Assembly (NCBI GenBank): GCA_015179025.1
Contig: WHUX01000181.1
Coordinates: 1-64,000, forward strand
Direction: 5' to 3'
Source of the DNA: Terfezia claveryi
Taxonomy: Eukaryota; Ascomycota; Pezizomycetes; Pezizales; Pezizaceae
DNA length: 64,000 nucleotides
Notes under the pieces: generated by a model
Seen by the model: the letters and a program-made list of their open reading frames with translations, nothing else
Database searches by the model: none
What the model was told of the DNA's origin: nothing
Part shown: positions 33,358 to 46,600 of the stretch, piece by piece
How positions within the stretch are numbered: the stretch's first letter is position 1
Layout of the letters: every line of letters begins with the position of its first letter
Made by a program: the position numbers and the translations under genes

Positions 33358-34199
33358 GATCATCAGGATAGATATTTCTATGCCGCAACGCCCTCTGCAA
33401 GCGCCCTGATGGACTACATTATACCTCTCCCGCCATCTGCGTTAGGGCACCCCGACGCCACTTCTAGCATATCAGGATATATATTTCTGTGCTGCAACGC
33501 CCGCTTCCGGTGCCCTGACAGACTACCTTCTACCTGACCCACCTTGTACGTCAGGTCGCTCTGACGCCACTTCTGGCACATGCACCTCTACAATACCCCT
33601 CTATATTCTGATGGCCTGCCACAACCAACTAACCTTGAATGCCTCTCAACACTATCAGTGCATCAGAATCGATTTTCTTAGGCCACAACACTATCACTAG
33701 GTGCCTTGATGATTGCCCTCTTCTAGCTGCGCATACTAGGAATACTAGCCCTTGTATTGCTCGAGCGCTATGTGTTCCGAAGTACTACCCTTGCGGCCTT
33801 GTGTTCCGAGGTGCTACCATGGTGTGTATATATATCCATGCCCTAGCACAACTACCTGATAGGTGGACCACTGTGTGCACTCAGAGCATGGAGGTGATTG
33901 CAGCTATACATTGCAAGAACTATGTACGTTTGAATTTCTATATACATAGCTAAGCTATAGATGTACTTCCAATAAATTATTCTCTCATGCAACCCACTTG
34001 AACTCATCCTGAGTATATGCCTCCAAAGATCCTAGCAGTTCCCTGATATCAGCCATCTGCAAAGTCATTATTGCAGTGCTTTGATATAATAATATCCATA
34101 TAGCTATTAATAACAGAACGCTGATATCACAAAACTGCACATACCTAGAGCTACCCAATTGCTGGCTGATGTAGTCATCCACTGCCATGAGCAATGCCT

Positions 34200-35175
34200 A
34201 TTACTAAAGCAATTAGTTATGCATTCCCATAAAGTCCATGGATTTGCTGGCGAGTTCACGTACCTAGGTATGTCTGTGCATATAGATAGGGAATATCTTA
34301 GGAGTGCACTTGCGAAGTCCTAAGAGCAATTAGCTATACCTTCACATACAGTCCACTAGTTTTCTGGCGAGTTCACGTACCTGGCTATGTCTGAGTCTGT
34401 GCATATAGATTGGGTATATATCGAAACTGCACTGGCGGAGTCCTAAGAGCAATTAGCTATACATTCACATAGAGTCCACTGGTTTTCTGGCAAGTTCACG
34501 TACCTAGCTATGCCTTGCACTAGGGGAGTCCCAAGGGCAATTAGACATATATTTACATAGAGTCTGCTGGTTTTCTGGTGAGTTCACGTACCTAGCTATG
34601 CCTTGTACTAGGGGAGTTCCAAGAGCAATTAGACATATATTCACATAGAGTCCGCTGGTTTTCTGGTGAGTTCATGTACCTAGCTATACCTGTGTCTGTG
34701 TATATAGATTAGGGATATATCGGAACTACACTGGTAGAGTCCTAAGAGCAATTAGACATATATTCACATAGAGTCAACTGGTTTTCTGGCCAGTTCACGT
34801 ACCTAGTATTGCCTATGTCTGCACATATAGATTGGGGATATATTAGAATTGCACTGGCGGAGTCCTAAGAGAAATTAGCTATACATACATATAGACTCTG
34901 CTGGTTTTCTGGTGAGTTCACGTACTTAGCTATGCCTTGCACTAGGGGAGTCCCAAGAGCAATTAGACATACATTCATATAGAGTCCACTAGTTTTCTGG
35001 CGAGTTAACATACCTAGCTATGCCTGTGTCTACACATATAGATTGGGGATATATCAGAACTGCACTGGCAGAGTCCTACGAGCAATTAGCTATACATTCA
35101 CATAGAGTCCACTGGTTTTCTGGCGAGTTCTTATACCTAGCTAGCTATGGCTCTGCATATAGATGGGGGATATCT
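34200..35175 (+). repeat. 90-125-bp tandem array, left arm of E6
   Basis: Nine units keyed by GGTTTTCTGGCGAGTTCACG. Long units (about 120 bp) contain TGTGTCTGCGCATATAGATT and a GGGGATATATC block; short ones (about 90 bp) lack it. Mirrored at 37300-38265. Confidence 0.85.
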
Positions 35176-35734
35176 CGAGAGTTCACTGGGGAGTCCTAAC
35201 CTCAGCTTAACCTTCCGCCGACTGCTGGTTGGTTGAGTTACCTGCACAAAGAGGGGGCATATGTACTCTCATGTTATGTTCATTTATGCATGCCTGGAAA
35301 TATGTGTTTGTTGATAAGGCCTACAAATATGTGTGATTGGTGGGAAGGCAGATTGGCATATGCGGTGTGACAGATCAGCACATGTATGTTTTAGGCCACA
35401 TTGCATCAGGAAAGAAAATAGTTTGTCTCCAGTGTCTCTAGAGACAGTATTGCCACTGGAGACAAGGTGTGTCTCTACGATTGGCAGAATGTCTCCCAGT
35501 GTCTCCAGGAGATACTGGGAGACTCTAGGAGACACATGGGAGACACTCAAGAGACACCTAGGAGATATAAAAGACATAAAAGACACCAGAGACAACCCTG
35601 TCTCCTGAAGACACTACCTGGTGTTCCGATACCACTTTTTTCTTGCTGATGTGCCTACCAGCCGTAAGATTACCGATGTGGGTAATAGGTATGGAAGAGG
35701 AGCCCTGATGGCAGGATTGTAAATATGGACTTGT

Positions 35735-36975
35735 TTATGTGAGAAACTCATGCTTTTGTGACTTATATATATATATACAAGAAACTCATGCTTTTCGAGG
35801 CTTCTAGATATATATGTATATAAGAAACCTATGCTTTGACACTTATATATATATAAATGCGAGAAACTCATGCTTTTGAGGCTTATTAGTATATATGTGG
35901 GAAACTCGTGCTTTGGAGATATATATCTATGTATATAAGAAACTCGTGATTTTAAAGCTTATTAGTATATATATGGGAAACTTATGCTTTGAAAATATAT
36001 ATATATATATGTGAGAAACTCGTTCTTTTATGACTTATATATATATATGCAGGAAACTCATGCTTTGGAGATATATATATATATATATGAGAAACTCATG
36101 CTTTTTGAGGCTTCTAGATATATATGCGAGAAACTTGTACTTTTGTGACTTATATATATATATATGCGAGAATCTCATGCTTTTGAGGCTTATTAGTATA
36201 TATGCAGGAAACTTGTGCTTTGGAGATATATATCTATTTATATGTGAAACTTGTGCTTTTGAGTCTTATTAGTATATATGCTAGAAACTCGTGCTTTGGA
36301 GATATATATATACTCATACTTTTCGAGTCTTCTAGATATATATGCGAGAAACTCATCCTTAGTTTTATCTGGAAGCCTCGAAAAGTATAAGTATATATAT
36401 AAGTGTTATAGCATGAGTTTCTCGCATATATATATATAAGTCACAAAAGCACCAGTTTCTCGCCTATATATATATATATCTCTAAAGCACGAGTTTTCCA
36501 CATATATACTAATAAGCCTCAAAAGCACGAGTTTCTCATATATATATATATATAAGTATCAAAGCATGAGTTTCTCACATACATAAATATCTAGAAGCCT
36601 CGAAAAGTATGAGTTTCTCACATATATATATATAAGTCACAAAAGCATGAGTTTTCCACATATATATATATAAGTCACAAAACCACGAGTTTCTTGCATA
36701 TATATATATATATCTCCAAAGCACGAGTTTCCTACATATATACAAATGAGCCTTAAAAGCATGAGTTTCTTGTATATATAGATATATATCTCTAAAGTAT
36801 GAGTTTCCCGCATATATACTAATAAGCCTCAAAAGCATGAGTTTCTTGCATATATATATATATAAGTGTCAAAGCATGAGTTTCTCACATACATATATAT
36901 CTAGAAGCTTCGAAAAGCATAAGTTTCTCCCATATATATATATAAGTCACAAAAGCATAAGTTTCTCACATAAAC
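35735..36975. repeat. GAGAAACTC/(TA)n array, inverted about 36366
   Basis: About 14 units in each direction. The outer limits are the mirror pair GGACTTGTTTATGTGAGAAA and TTTCTCACATAAACAAGTCC. The centre spacer TTAGTTTTATCTGGAAGCC is shared with the array at 40845-43690. Confidence 0.85.
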
Positions 36976-37299
36976 AAGTCCATATTTACAAGCCTACTAC
37001 TAGGGCTCCTCTTCCATACCTATTACCCACTTCAGTAATTTCACGGCTGGCAGGCAATGTGGCCTGAAACATGCATGTACTGATCTGTCACACTACGTGC
37101 GCTAATCTGCATTCTCGCCAATCACACATATTAGTTGGCCATGTTAACCAACACATATTTCTAGGCATGCATGAACGAACATAACACGAGAGCACGTACG
37201 CTTCCTTTTTGCGCAGGTAACTTAACCAGCCAGTAGTCGACGGAAGGTCAAGCTGAGGTTAGGACTCTCCAGTGCACTCTCGAGATATCCTCTATCTAT

Positions 37300-38265
37300 A
37301 TGTGGAGATATAGCTAGCTAGGTATGGGAACTCGCCAGAAAACAAGTGGACTCTATGTGAATGTATATCTAATTGCTCGTAGGACTCCGCCAGTGCAGTT
37401 CCGATATATCCCCAATCTATATGTGGAGACATAGCTAGCTAGGTATGTGAACTCGCCAGAAAACCAGTGGACTCTATATGAATGTATAGCTAATTGCCTT
37501 TAGGACTCCGCCAGTGCAGTTCTAATATATCCCCAATCTATATGTGTAGATACAGGTATAGCTAGGAACATGAACTCACCAAAAAACTAGCAGACTCTAT
37601 AGGAATATATATCTAATTGCTGTTAGAACTCCCCCAATGCAAGGCACAGCTAGGTATGTGAACTCGCTAGAAAACCAGTGGACTCTATGTATATGTATAG
37701 CTAATTTCTCTTAGGACTCCACCAGTGCAGTTCTGATATATCCCTAATCTATATGCGCAGATACAGGGATAGCTAGGTACGTGAACTGGCCAGAAAACCA
37801 GCGGACTCTATGTGATTGTATATCTAATTGCTCTTAGGACTCCGCCAGTGCACTTCCAATATATTCCCAATTTATATATACAGACACAAGGATAGCTAAG
37901 TATGTGAACTCACCAGAAAACTAATGGACTTTATGTGAATATATGTCTAATTGCTCTTGGGACTCCCCCAGTGCAAGGCATAGCCAGGTACGTGAACTCG
38001 CCAGAAAACCAGCGGACTCTATGTGAATGTATAGCTAATTACTCTTAAGACTCCACCAGTATAGTTCCAATATATCCCCAATCTTTATGCGCAGATACAG
38101 GCATAGCCAAGTATGTGAACTCGCCAGAAAACTAGTGGACTATATGTGAAGGCATAGCTAATTGCTCTTAGGACTCTGCAAGTGCACTCCCAAGATATTC
38201 CCTATCTATATGCATAGACATACCTAGGTACATGAACTCACCAGCAAATCTACGGACTTTATGGG
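37300..38265 (-). repeat. 90-125-bp tandem array, right arm of E6
   Basis: Nine inverted units keyed by GAACTCGCCAGAAAACCAG. The order of long and short units is not an exact mirror of the left arm, so the arms have evolved unit gains or losses separately. Confidence 0.8.
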
Positions 38266-38791
38266 AATGCATAGCTAATTGCTCTAGTAATAGGCATTGC
38301 TCATGGCAGTGGATGACTACATCAGCCAACAATTGGGTAGCTTTAGGTATGTGTAGTCTCCCGATATCAGTGTTCTGTTGTTAATAGCTATATGGATATT
38401 ATTAGATCAAAGCAAGGTGATAATGACTTTGCAGATGGCTGAGATCAAGGAACTGCTAGAATTTTTGGAGGCATATGTACAGGATAAGTTCAAGTGGGAT
38501 GCATGAGGTAATGGTTCTTTGGAAGTGCATCTATAGCTCAGCTATGTATATAGAAATTCAAACATATATAGTTTTTGTAATTTATAGCTACTATCACCTC
38601 CATGCTCTAAGTGCATAGTGGTTTGCCTATCAAGTAGTTATACTAAGGCATCGATTTTAAAGACACGCATCACAGGGGCACCTCAGTAAACACGGCGCAA
38701 GGGGGGTACTTCCCAAGACATAGCGTCAGAGCTCGTTCCTAATGATTGTGCAGGAATGTCAGCATCAGGAGGAGGACTCTGTAGGGCCTGT

Positions 38792-38970
38792 TGTCACAAG
38801 CGTGTCCTTAGTCTCGATTTGACACTTAAACAGGCTTGTTCGGGTGTTGTGCTATTTTGATACTCGAACAGGCTTGTTTGGGTATCATCGATAGGTGATT
38901 GTTATTTTAGCTTCCGAGATAGGAATCTCAGAAAGCTTATTCCTTCCACGGCCTTGGCCTGGAATCATAT
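38792..38970 (+). mobile_element. gypsy LTR fragment
   Basis: Begins TGTCACAAGCGTGTCCTTAG and keeps repeats of CTCGAACAGGCTTGTT. The less mutated counterpart of 31596-31800. It lies between the right arm of E6 and the left zone of E7 and is truncated at about 38970 by an ATCAGGATATATATTTCTGT block. Confidence 0.65.
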
Positions 38971-39599
38971 ACATCAGGATATATATTTCTGTGCCACAAC
39001 GCCTGCTCCCGGCACCCTGACGGACTATCTTCTACCTGACCCGCCTTGTGCATCAGGTCGCCCCGACACCACAACACCATCACAAGGCGCCCTGACGATT
39101 GCCCTCTTCTAGCTGGGCACCCTAGGAACCCTAGCCCTTGTGTCCCTCAGGCGCCATGTCTTCCGAGGTACCGCCCTGGCGCCTTGTGTTCCGAGGTACC
39201 ACTGTGGTGCGTGTGTACATCCATGCCCTGGCACAACTACCTGATAGGTGGACCACTATGTGTACTCGGAGCATGGAGGTAATAGCAGCTATACATTTAA
39301 AGAACTATATACGTTTGAATTTCTATATATATAGCTAAGCTATAGATGCACTTCGAACGAACCATTCTTTCATGCATCCCACTTGAACTCATCCTGCGCA
39401 TATGCCTCCAAAAATCCTAGCGGTTCCTTGATCTGAGCCATCTGCAAAGTCATTATCGCCATGCTTTAATCTAATAATATCTATATAGCTATTAACAACA
39501 GAACGCTGATATCGCGAGACTGCACATACCTAGAGCTACCTAATTGCTAGCTGATGTAGTCATCCACTGCCATGAGCAATGCCTATTACTAGAGCAATT

Positions 39600-40500
39600 A
39601 GCTATGCGTTCCCATAAAGTCCGTGGATTGGCTGGCGAGTTCACGTACCTAGGTATGTCTACGCATATAGATAGGAAATATCTCGGGAGTGCACTTGCGG
39701 AGTCCTAAAAGCAATTAGCTATGCCTTCACATACAGTCCGCTGGTTTTCTGGCGAGTTCATGTACCTGGCTATGCCTGTATCTGCGCATATAGATTGGGG
39801 ATATATCGGAACTGCACTGGCGGAGTTCTAAGAGCAATTAGCTATACATTCACATAGAGTCTGCTGGTTTTCTGGCCAGTTCACGTACCTGGCTATGCCT
39901 GTGTCTGCGTATATAGATTAGGGATATATCGGAACTGCACTGGCAGAGTTGAGCAATTAGCTATACATTCACATAGAGTCCACTGGTTTTCTGGCCAGTT
40001 CACGTACCTGGCTATGCCTGTGTCTGCGTATATAGATTGGGGATATATCGGAACTGCACTGGCGGAGTCCTAAGAGCAATTAGCTATACATTCACATAGA
40101 GTCCGCTGGTTTTCTAGCCAGTTCACGTACCTGGCTATGCCTATGTCTGCGCATATAGATTAGGGATATATCAGAACTGCACTGGCGGAGTCCTAAGAGC
40201 AATTAGCTATACATTCACATAGAGTCCGCTGGTTTTCTGGCCAGTTCACATACCTAACTATGCCTGTGTCTGCGCATATAGATTGGGGATATATCGAAAC
40301 TGCACTAGCGGAGTCCTAAGAGCAATTAGCTAGAGTCTACTGGTTTCCTGGCGAGTTCACGTACCTAGCTATGCCTGTGTTTGCGCATATAGATTGGGGA
40401 TATATCAGAGCTGCACTGGCGGAGTCCTAAGAGCAATTAGCTATACATTCACATAGAGTCCACTGGTTTTCTGGCGAGTTCACGTACCTAGCTAGCTATG
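39600..40500 (+). repeat. 90-125-bp tandem array, left arm of E7
   Basis: Eight units with GGTTTTCTGGC(G/C)AGTTCACG and TATAGATTGGGGATATATCG. More uniform than the E6 array. Confidence 0.85.
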
Positions 40501-40844
40501 GCTCCGTCTATAGATAGGGGATATCTTGAGAGTGCACTGGGGGAGTCCTAACATCAGCTTGACCTGCCGCTGACTGGCTAGTTGAGTTACCTGTGCAAAG
40601 AGGGAGCGTAAGTGCTCTTGTGTTATGTTCGTTTACGCATGCTTGGAAATATGTCTCGGTTGATACGGCCGACAAATATGTGTGATTGGCGGGAAGGCAG
40701 ATTGGCGCACGCTGGTGTGACAGATCAGCACATGCATGTTTCAGGCCACATATGCCCACCAGCTATGAGATTACCGAAGTGGGTAATAGGTATGGAAGAG
40801 GAGCCCTCATGGCAGGCTTGTAAATATGGACTTGTTTATGCGAG

Positions 40845-43695
40845 AAACTCATACTTTGAGACTTATATATATATATATGCGAGAAACTCATTCTTTTCGA
40901 GGCTTATATATATATATGTAAGAAACTCATGCTTTTCGAGGCTTATATATAGATATGCGAGAAACTCATACTTTTCGAGGCTTATATATATATTTGCGGG
41001 AAACTCGTGCTTTGGAGATATATATATATATATATGCGAGAAACTCGTTCTTTGAGGCTTATATATATATATATGTGAGAAACTCATGCTTTTCGAGGCT
41101 TATATATAGATATACAAGAAACTCATGCTTTTTGAGGCTTATATATATATATGCGGGAAACTTGTGCTTTGGAGATATATATATACTCATGCTTTTCGAG
41201 GCTTCTAGATATATATGCGAGAAACTCATGCTTTAAGACTTATATATATATATATGCGAGAAACCTATCATTAGTTTCATCTGGAAGCCTCGAAAAGCAT
41301 GAGTATATATATAAGTCTTAAAGCACGAGTTTCTCGCATATATATATATATATCTCCAAAGCACAAGTTTCCCGCATATATACTAATAAGCCTCAAGAGC
41401 ACGAGTTTGTCGCATATATATATATATATCTCCAAAGCACGAGTTTCCCGCATATATACTAATAAGCCTCAAAAGCATGAGTTTCTCGCATATATATCTA
41501 GAAACCTCGAAAAGTATGAGTATATATATATCTCTAAAGCACGAGTTTCCCGTATATATATCTGGAAGCCTCGAAAAGCATGAGTATATATATAAGTCTT
41601 AAAGCACGAGTTTCTCGTATATATATATATATATATCTCCAAAGCACGAGTTTCCTGCATATATATATATAAGCCTCCAAAAGTATGAGTTTCTCGCATA
41701 TTTATATATAAGCCTCGAAAAGCATAAGTTTCTCGCACATATATATATATAAGCCTCAAAGCATAAGTTTCTCGCATATATATCTAGAAACCTAGAAAAG
41801 CATGAGTTTCTGGTATATATATATATAAGTCACAAAAGCACGAGTTTCTCGCATATATATCTGGAAGCCTCGAAGAGCATGAGTATATATATAAGTCTCA
41901 AAGCACGAGTTTCTCGCATATATATATATATATATCTCTAAAGCACGAGTTTCCCGCATATATATGTATAAGCCTCGAAAAGCATGAGTTTCTCACATAT
42001 CTATATATAAGCCTCGAAAAGCATGAGTTTCTCACATATATATATATAAGCCTTGAAAAGCATGAGTATATATATAAGTCTCAAAGGACGAGTTTCTCGC
42101 ATATATATATATATATATCTCCAAAGCACGAGTTTCCCGCATATATATATATAAGCCTCGAAAAGCATGAGTTTCTCGCATATCTATATATAAGCCTCGA
42201 AAAGCATGAGTTTCTCGCATATATATATATAAGCCTCGAAAAGCATGAGTTTCTCACATATATATATATATAAGTCTCAAAGCATGAGTTTTTCGCATAT
42301 ATATCTGGAAGCCTCGAAAAGCATGTGTATATATATAAGTCTCAAAGTACGAGTTTGTCGCATATATATATATATATCTCCAAAGCACGAGTTTCCCGCA
42401 TATATACTAATAAGCCTCAAAAGCATGAGTTTCTTGCATATATATCTAGAAACCTCGAAAAGCATGAGTATATATATATCTCTAAAGCACGAGTTTCCCG
42501 CATATATATCTGGAAGCCTCGAAAAGCATGAGTATATATATAAGTCTTAAAGCACGAGTTTCTCACATATATATATATATATATCTCCAAAGCATGAGTT
42601 TCCCGCATATATATATATAAGCCTCGAAAAGTATGAGTTTCTTGCATATCTATATATAAGCCTCGAAAAGTATGAGTTTCTCGCATATATATATATATAA
42701 GCCTCAAAGCATGAGTTTCTCGCATATATATCTAGAAACCTCGAAAAGCATGAGTTTCTGGCGTATATATATATAAGTCACAAAAGCATGAGTTTCTCGC
42801 ATATATATCTGGAAGCCTCGAAGAGCATGAGTATATATATAAGTCTCTAAGCACGAGTTTCTCACATATATATATATATATATCTCTAAAGTACGAGTTT
42901 CCTGCATATATATATATAAGCCTCAAAAAGCATGAGTTTCTCACATATCTATATATAAGCCTCGAAAAGCATGAGTTTCTCGCATATATATATATAAGCC
43001 TCGAAAAGCATGAGTATATATATAAGTCTCAAAGCACGAGTTTCTCGCATATATATATATATATATCTCCAAAGCACGAGTTTCCCATATATATATATAC
43101 AAGCCTCGAAAAGCATGAGTTTCTCGCATATCTATATATAAGCCTTGAAAAGCATGAGTTTCTCGCATATATATATATAAGCCTCGAAAAGCATGAGTTT
43201 CTCGCATATATATATATATATGTCTCAAAGCATGAGTTTCTCGCATATATATCTGGAAGCCTCGAAAAGCATATGTATATATATAAGTCTCAAAGCACGA
43301 GTTTCTCGTATATATATATATATATATTTCCAAAGCACAAGTTTCCCGCATATATATATATAAGCCTCGAAAAGCATGAGTTTCTTGTATATATATATAT
43401 AAGCCTTGAAAAGCATGAGTTTCTCGCATATATATATATATATGTCTCAAAGCATGAGTTTCTCACATATATATCTGGAAGCCTCGAAAAGCATGTGTAT
43501 ATATATAAGTCTCAAAGCACGAGTTTCTCGCATATATATATATATATATCTCTAAAGCATGAGTTTCCCGCATATATATATATAAGCCTCGAAAAGCATG
43601 AGTTTCTCGCATATCTATATATAAGCCTCAAAAAGCATGAGTTTCTCGCATATATATATATATAAGTCTCAAAGCATGAGTTTCTCGCATAAACA
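40845..43695. repeat. long GAGAAACTC/(TA)n array, inverted about 41272
   Basis: Left half is about 430 bp, right half about 2.4 kb, so the right side has expanded. Higher-order blocks repeat on the right, each with a TATATCTGGAAGCCTCGAAA link about every 230-330 bp (for example 41560, 41860, 42300, 42505, 42810, 43250 and 43475). Confidence 0.85.
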
Positions 43696-44039
43696 AGTCC
43701 ATATTTACAAGCCTGCCATGAGGGCTCCTCTTTCATACCTATTACCCACTTCAGTAATCTCACAGCTGGCGGGCATATGTGGCCTGAAACATGCATGTGC
43801 TGATCTGTCACACCAGCGTGCGCCAATCTGCCTTCCCGCCAATCACACATATTTGTCGGCCACATCAACTGAGACATATTTCCAGGCATGCGTGAACGAA
43901 CCTAACACGAGAGCACGTGCGCCCCCTCTTTGCATAGGTAACTCAACCAGCCAGTCGGCGGCAGGTCAAGCTGAGGTTAGGACTCCCCCAGTGCACTCTC
44001 GAGATATTCCCCATCTATATGCGGAGACATAGCTAGCTA

Positions 44040-44685
44040 GGTACGTGAACTCGTCAGAAAACCAGCGGACTCTATGTGAATGTATAGCTAATTGCTCTTA
44101 GGACTCCGCCAGTGCAGTTCCGATATATCCCCAATCTATATGCGCAGACACTGGCATAGCTAGGTACGTGAACTCGCCAGAAAACCAGCGGACTCTAGCT
44201 AATTGCTCTTAGGACTCCGCCAGTGCAGTTCCGATATATCCCCAATCTATATGCGCAGACACAGGCATAGTTAGGTACGTGAACTGGCCAGAAAACCAGC
44301 GGACTCTATGTGAATGTATAGCTAATTGCTCTTAGGACTCCGCCAGTGCAGTTCCAGTATATCCCTAATCTATATGCGCAGACACAGGCATAGCCAGGTA
44401 CGTGAACTGGCCAGAAAACCAGCGGACTCAATGTGAATGTATAGCTAATTGCTCGACTCCGCCAGTGCAGTTCCGATATATCCCTAATCTATATGCGCAG
44501 ACACAGGCATAGCCAGGTACGTGAACTGGCCAGAAAACCAGCGGACTCTATGTGAATGTATAGCTAATTGCTCTTAGGACTCCGCTAGTACAGTTCCGAT
44601 ATATCCCCAATCTATATGCGCAGACACAGGCATAGCCAGGTACGTGAACTGGCCAGAAAACCAGCGGACTCTATGTGAATGTATA
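44040..44685 (-). repeat. 90-125-bp tandem array, right arm of E7
   Basis: Six inverted units (GTGAACTGGCCAGAAAACCA), the last broken at GAATGTATA|CAAAGCCG. Confidence 0.85.
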
Positions 44686-46600
44686 CAAAGCCGTCCGGAC
44701 GGTGGTTGACATAAGCTCAACGTCTGGATGTCAGAGCTCATTGCCATCGCGTCCTCAACTCAATTGAGGTTGTTAACGCTATAGGTTCCACGTCAGGCGT
44801 TGCTGAACCAGGGCCCCAAATCGCTCTCTTCTACAATGCACACCCGCTCACCGCTTGCATCTACGACGCTCTAACATCAGCCAGCTACGTACCACTATTG
44901 CAGCCATTGAATATGCATGGAGCCGAAATATCCATTGTATTCGCTAAAATTATATACACAGAAGTATTGAGCAATAGATATATATATAAAACATGCAATC
45001 GCTGCTTCAATCGCTTTAACACTCGCTCTAATACTCGCTCTAACACTCGCTCTAATACTCGCTCCAATACTCGCTTTAATAACTCGCTCCAATAGTCACT
45101 CTAATGCTAGCTGTAATGTGCTGGGATAGAGAGCGAAGGGAAAATGCACGGGGAAGAGAGGTATATATACAGGAAAACGATAGTTGCCAAGGCCGACTCC
45201 TAAGGCCGACAATTTAGACTTTCCGAGGACAATGAGATAAGCGATAACAAGAGAAGTGGCATGACAGTGATCAATGGCGCTCAGCCCCCTTTCGCCCGCG
45301 GGTGCCGTACTATTCAATGCCTGGCCTGGAAATAGTCATATTGGGCAATCGTAGTCGTGGTATTGCGATATGTGCGGAGTTCACGCTTTGTTATATGTTT
45401 CGTAGGAATTCATGCATTCGTGGGCTTATATATATATATGCGCGAGAAACTCGTGCTTTTGGAGACTTATATATATATGTGCGAGAAACTCATGCTTTTG
45501 GGGACATATATATATATTTACGAGAAATCCATGCATTCGCGGGCTTATATGTCTCCAAAAGCATGAGTTTCTCGCATATATATATATAAGTCTCCAAAAG
45601 CACGAGTTTCTCGCGCATATATATATATAAGCCCACGAATGCATGAATTCCTACGAAACATATAACAAAGCGTGAACTCCGCACATATCGCAATACCACG
45701 ACTACGATTGCCCAATATGACTATTTCCAGGCCAGGCATTGAATAGTACGGCACCCGCGGGCGAAAGGGGGCTGAGCGCCATTGATCACTGTCATGCCAC
45801 TTCTCTTGTTATCCCTTATCTCATTGTCTTCGGAAAGTCTAAATTGTCGGCCTTACCAGTCGGCCTTGGAAACTATGGTTTTCCTGTATCTATACCACCC
45901 TTCCCCGCGCATTTTCCCTTCGCTCTCTATCCCAGCGCATTACGGCTAGCATTAGAGCGACTATTGGAGCGAGTATTACGGCTTGTATTAGAGCGAGTAT
46001 TAGAGCGAGTATTGGAGCGAGTATTAGAGCGAGTATTAGAGCGAGTATTGGAGCGAGTATTGGAGCGAGTATTGGAGCGAGTGTTAGAGCGAGTATTAGA
46101 GCGAGTGTTAGAGCGATTGGAGCAGCGATTACATGCTCTATATATATATCTATTAATCAATACTTCTGTGTATATAATTATTAGCGAATACAAGGGATAT
46201 TTCCGCTGCGTGCATATTCAATGGCTGCAATAGTGGCTACGTACATGGCCGATGTTAGAGCGTCGTAGATGCAAGCTGGTAGCGGGTGTGCATTGTAGAA
46301 GAGAGTGATTTGGGGCCCTGGTTCAGCAACGCCTGACGTGGAACCTATAGCGTTAACAACCTCAATTGAGTTGAGGACGCGATGGCAATGAGCTCTGACA
46401 TCCAGACGTTGAGCTTATGTCAACCACCGTCCGGACGGCTTTTGGGTCCCCAATGGCGTCAGGACGCAGCGCGGGGCCCGTTGTTGCGTCCGGATTGTAA
46501 TGCAATACCCCGGGGCATCCGGACGCACAGGACGCACAGGACGCAAAATCGCGTCCGGACGCTTGGTGGTGCGTCCTGACGCATATTTCTTTTTGCTGAT
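44686..46600. mobile_element. foldback element E4, well preserved
   Basis: Palindrome centred at about 45545. The right end is TTTCTTTTTGCTGAT (46600) preceded by GCGTCCGGACGC motifs. The left arm begins at CAAAGCCGTCCGGACGG and lacks the outer 155 bp. Arms carry the 12-bp array (45005-45095 and 45945-46135) and short GAGAAACTC arrays (45420-45640). Arm-to-arm differences are few. The sequence stays GC-richer than E2, so it is either younger or has escaped RIP. Confidence 0.85.

Larger units (their letters stand above)
33358..38720. mobile_element. foldback element E6 (90-125-bp array class)
   Basis: Left outer zone 33358-33960 contains two copies of a block ATCAGGATA.ATATTTCT(G)TGC..CAACGCC with CCTGACG motifs. 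Next: the 90-125-bp array (34200-35170), a 500-bp unique block, and a GAGAAACTC array. The order is mirrored after the centre at about 36366 (TTAGTTTTATCTGGAAGCC) back out to about 38720, where the right arm ends without the outermost zone. No frame of its own. Confidence 0.75.
38971..44685. mobile_element. foldback element E7 (90-125-bp array class)
   Basis: Same plan as E6: outer block 38971-39350, 90-125-bp array (39600-40500, eight units), unique block with ATGTGTGATTGGCGGGAAGG (40560-40840), GAGAAACTC array, centre TTAGTTTCATCTGGAAGCC at about 41272, then mirrored parts to 44685 (six units left). The right arm stops abruptly at 44685 against element E4. Bases are less C-to-T shifted than in E6. 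Confidence 0.75.

Noticed and set aside
40612..43889. Many frames of 60-170 codons with ETHAF/YIYI-type repeats
   Set aside because: Translations of GAGAAACTC/(TA)n arrays and of the unique foldback blocks; present in both orientations and in all arms, with no gene signals.
34200..44685. Regular repeats resembling a CRISPR array
   Set aside because: Units of 90-125 bp are contiguous with no unique spacers, occur in inverted arms, and the DNA is eukaryotic with introns and LINEs.
45739..46233. 164-codon frame with LERVLERV repeats resembling a coiled coil
   Set aside because: The repeat is the 12-bp array; the same array read on the other strand gives NTRS repeats. Not protein evidence.
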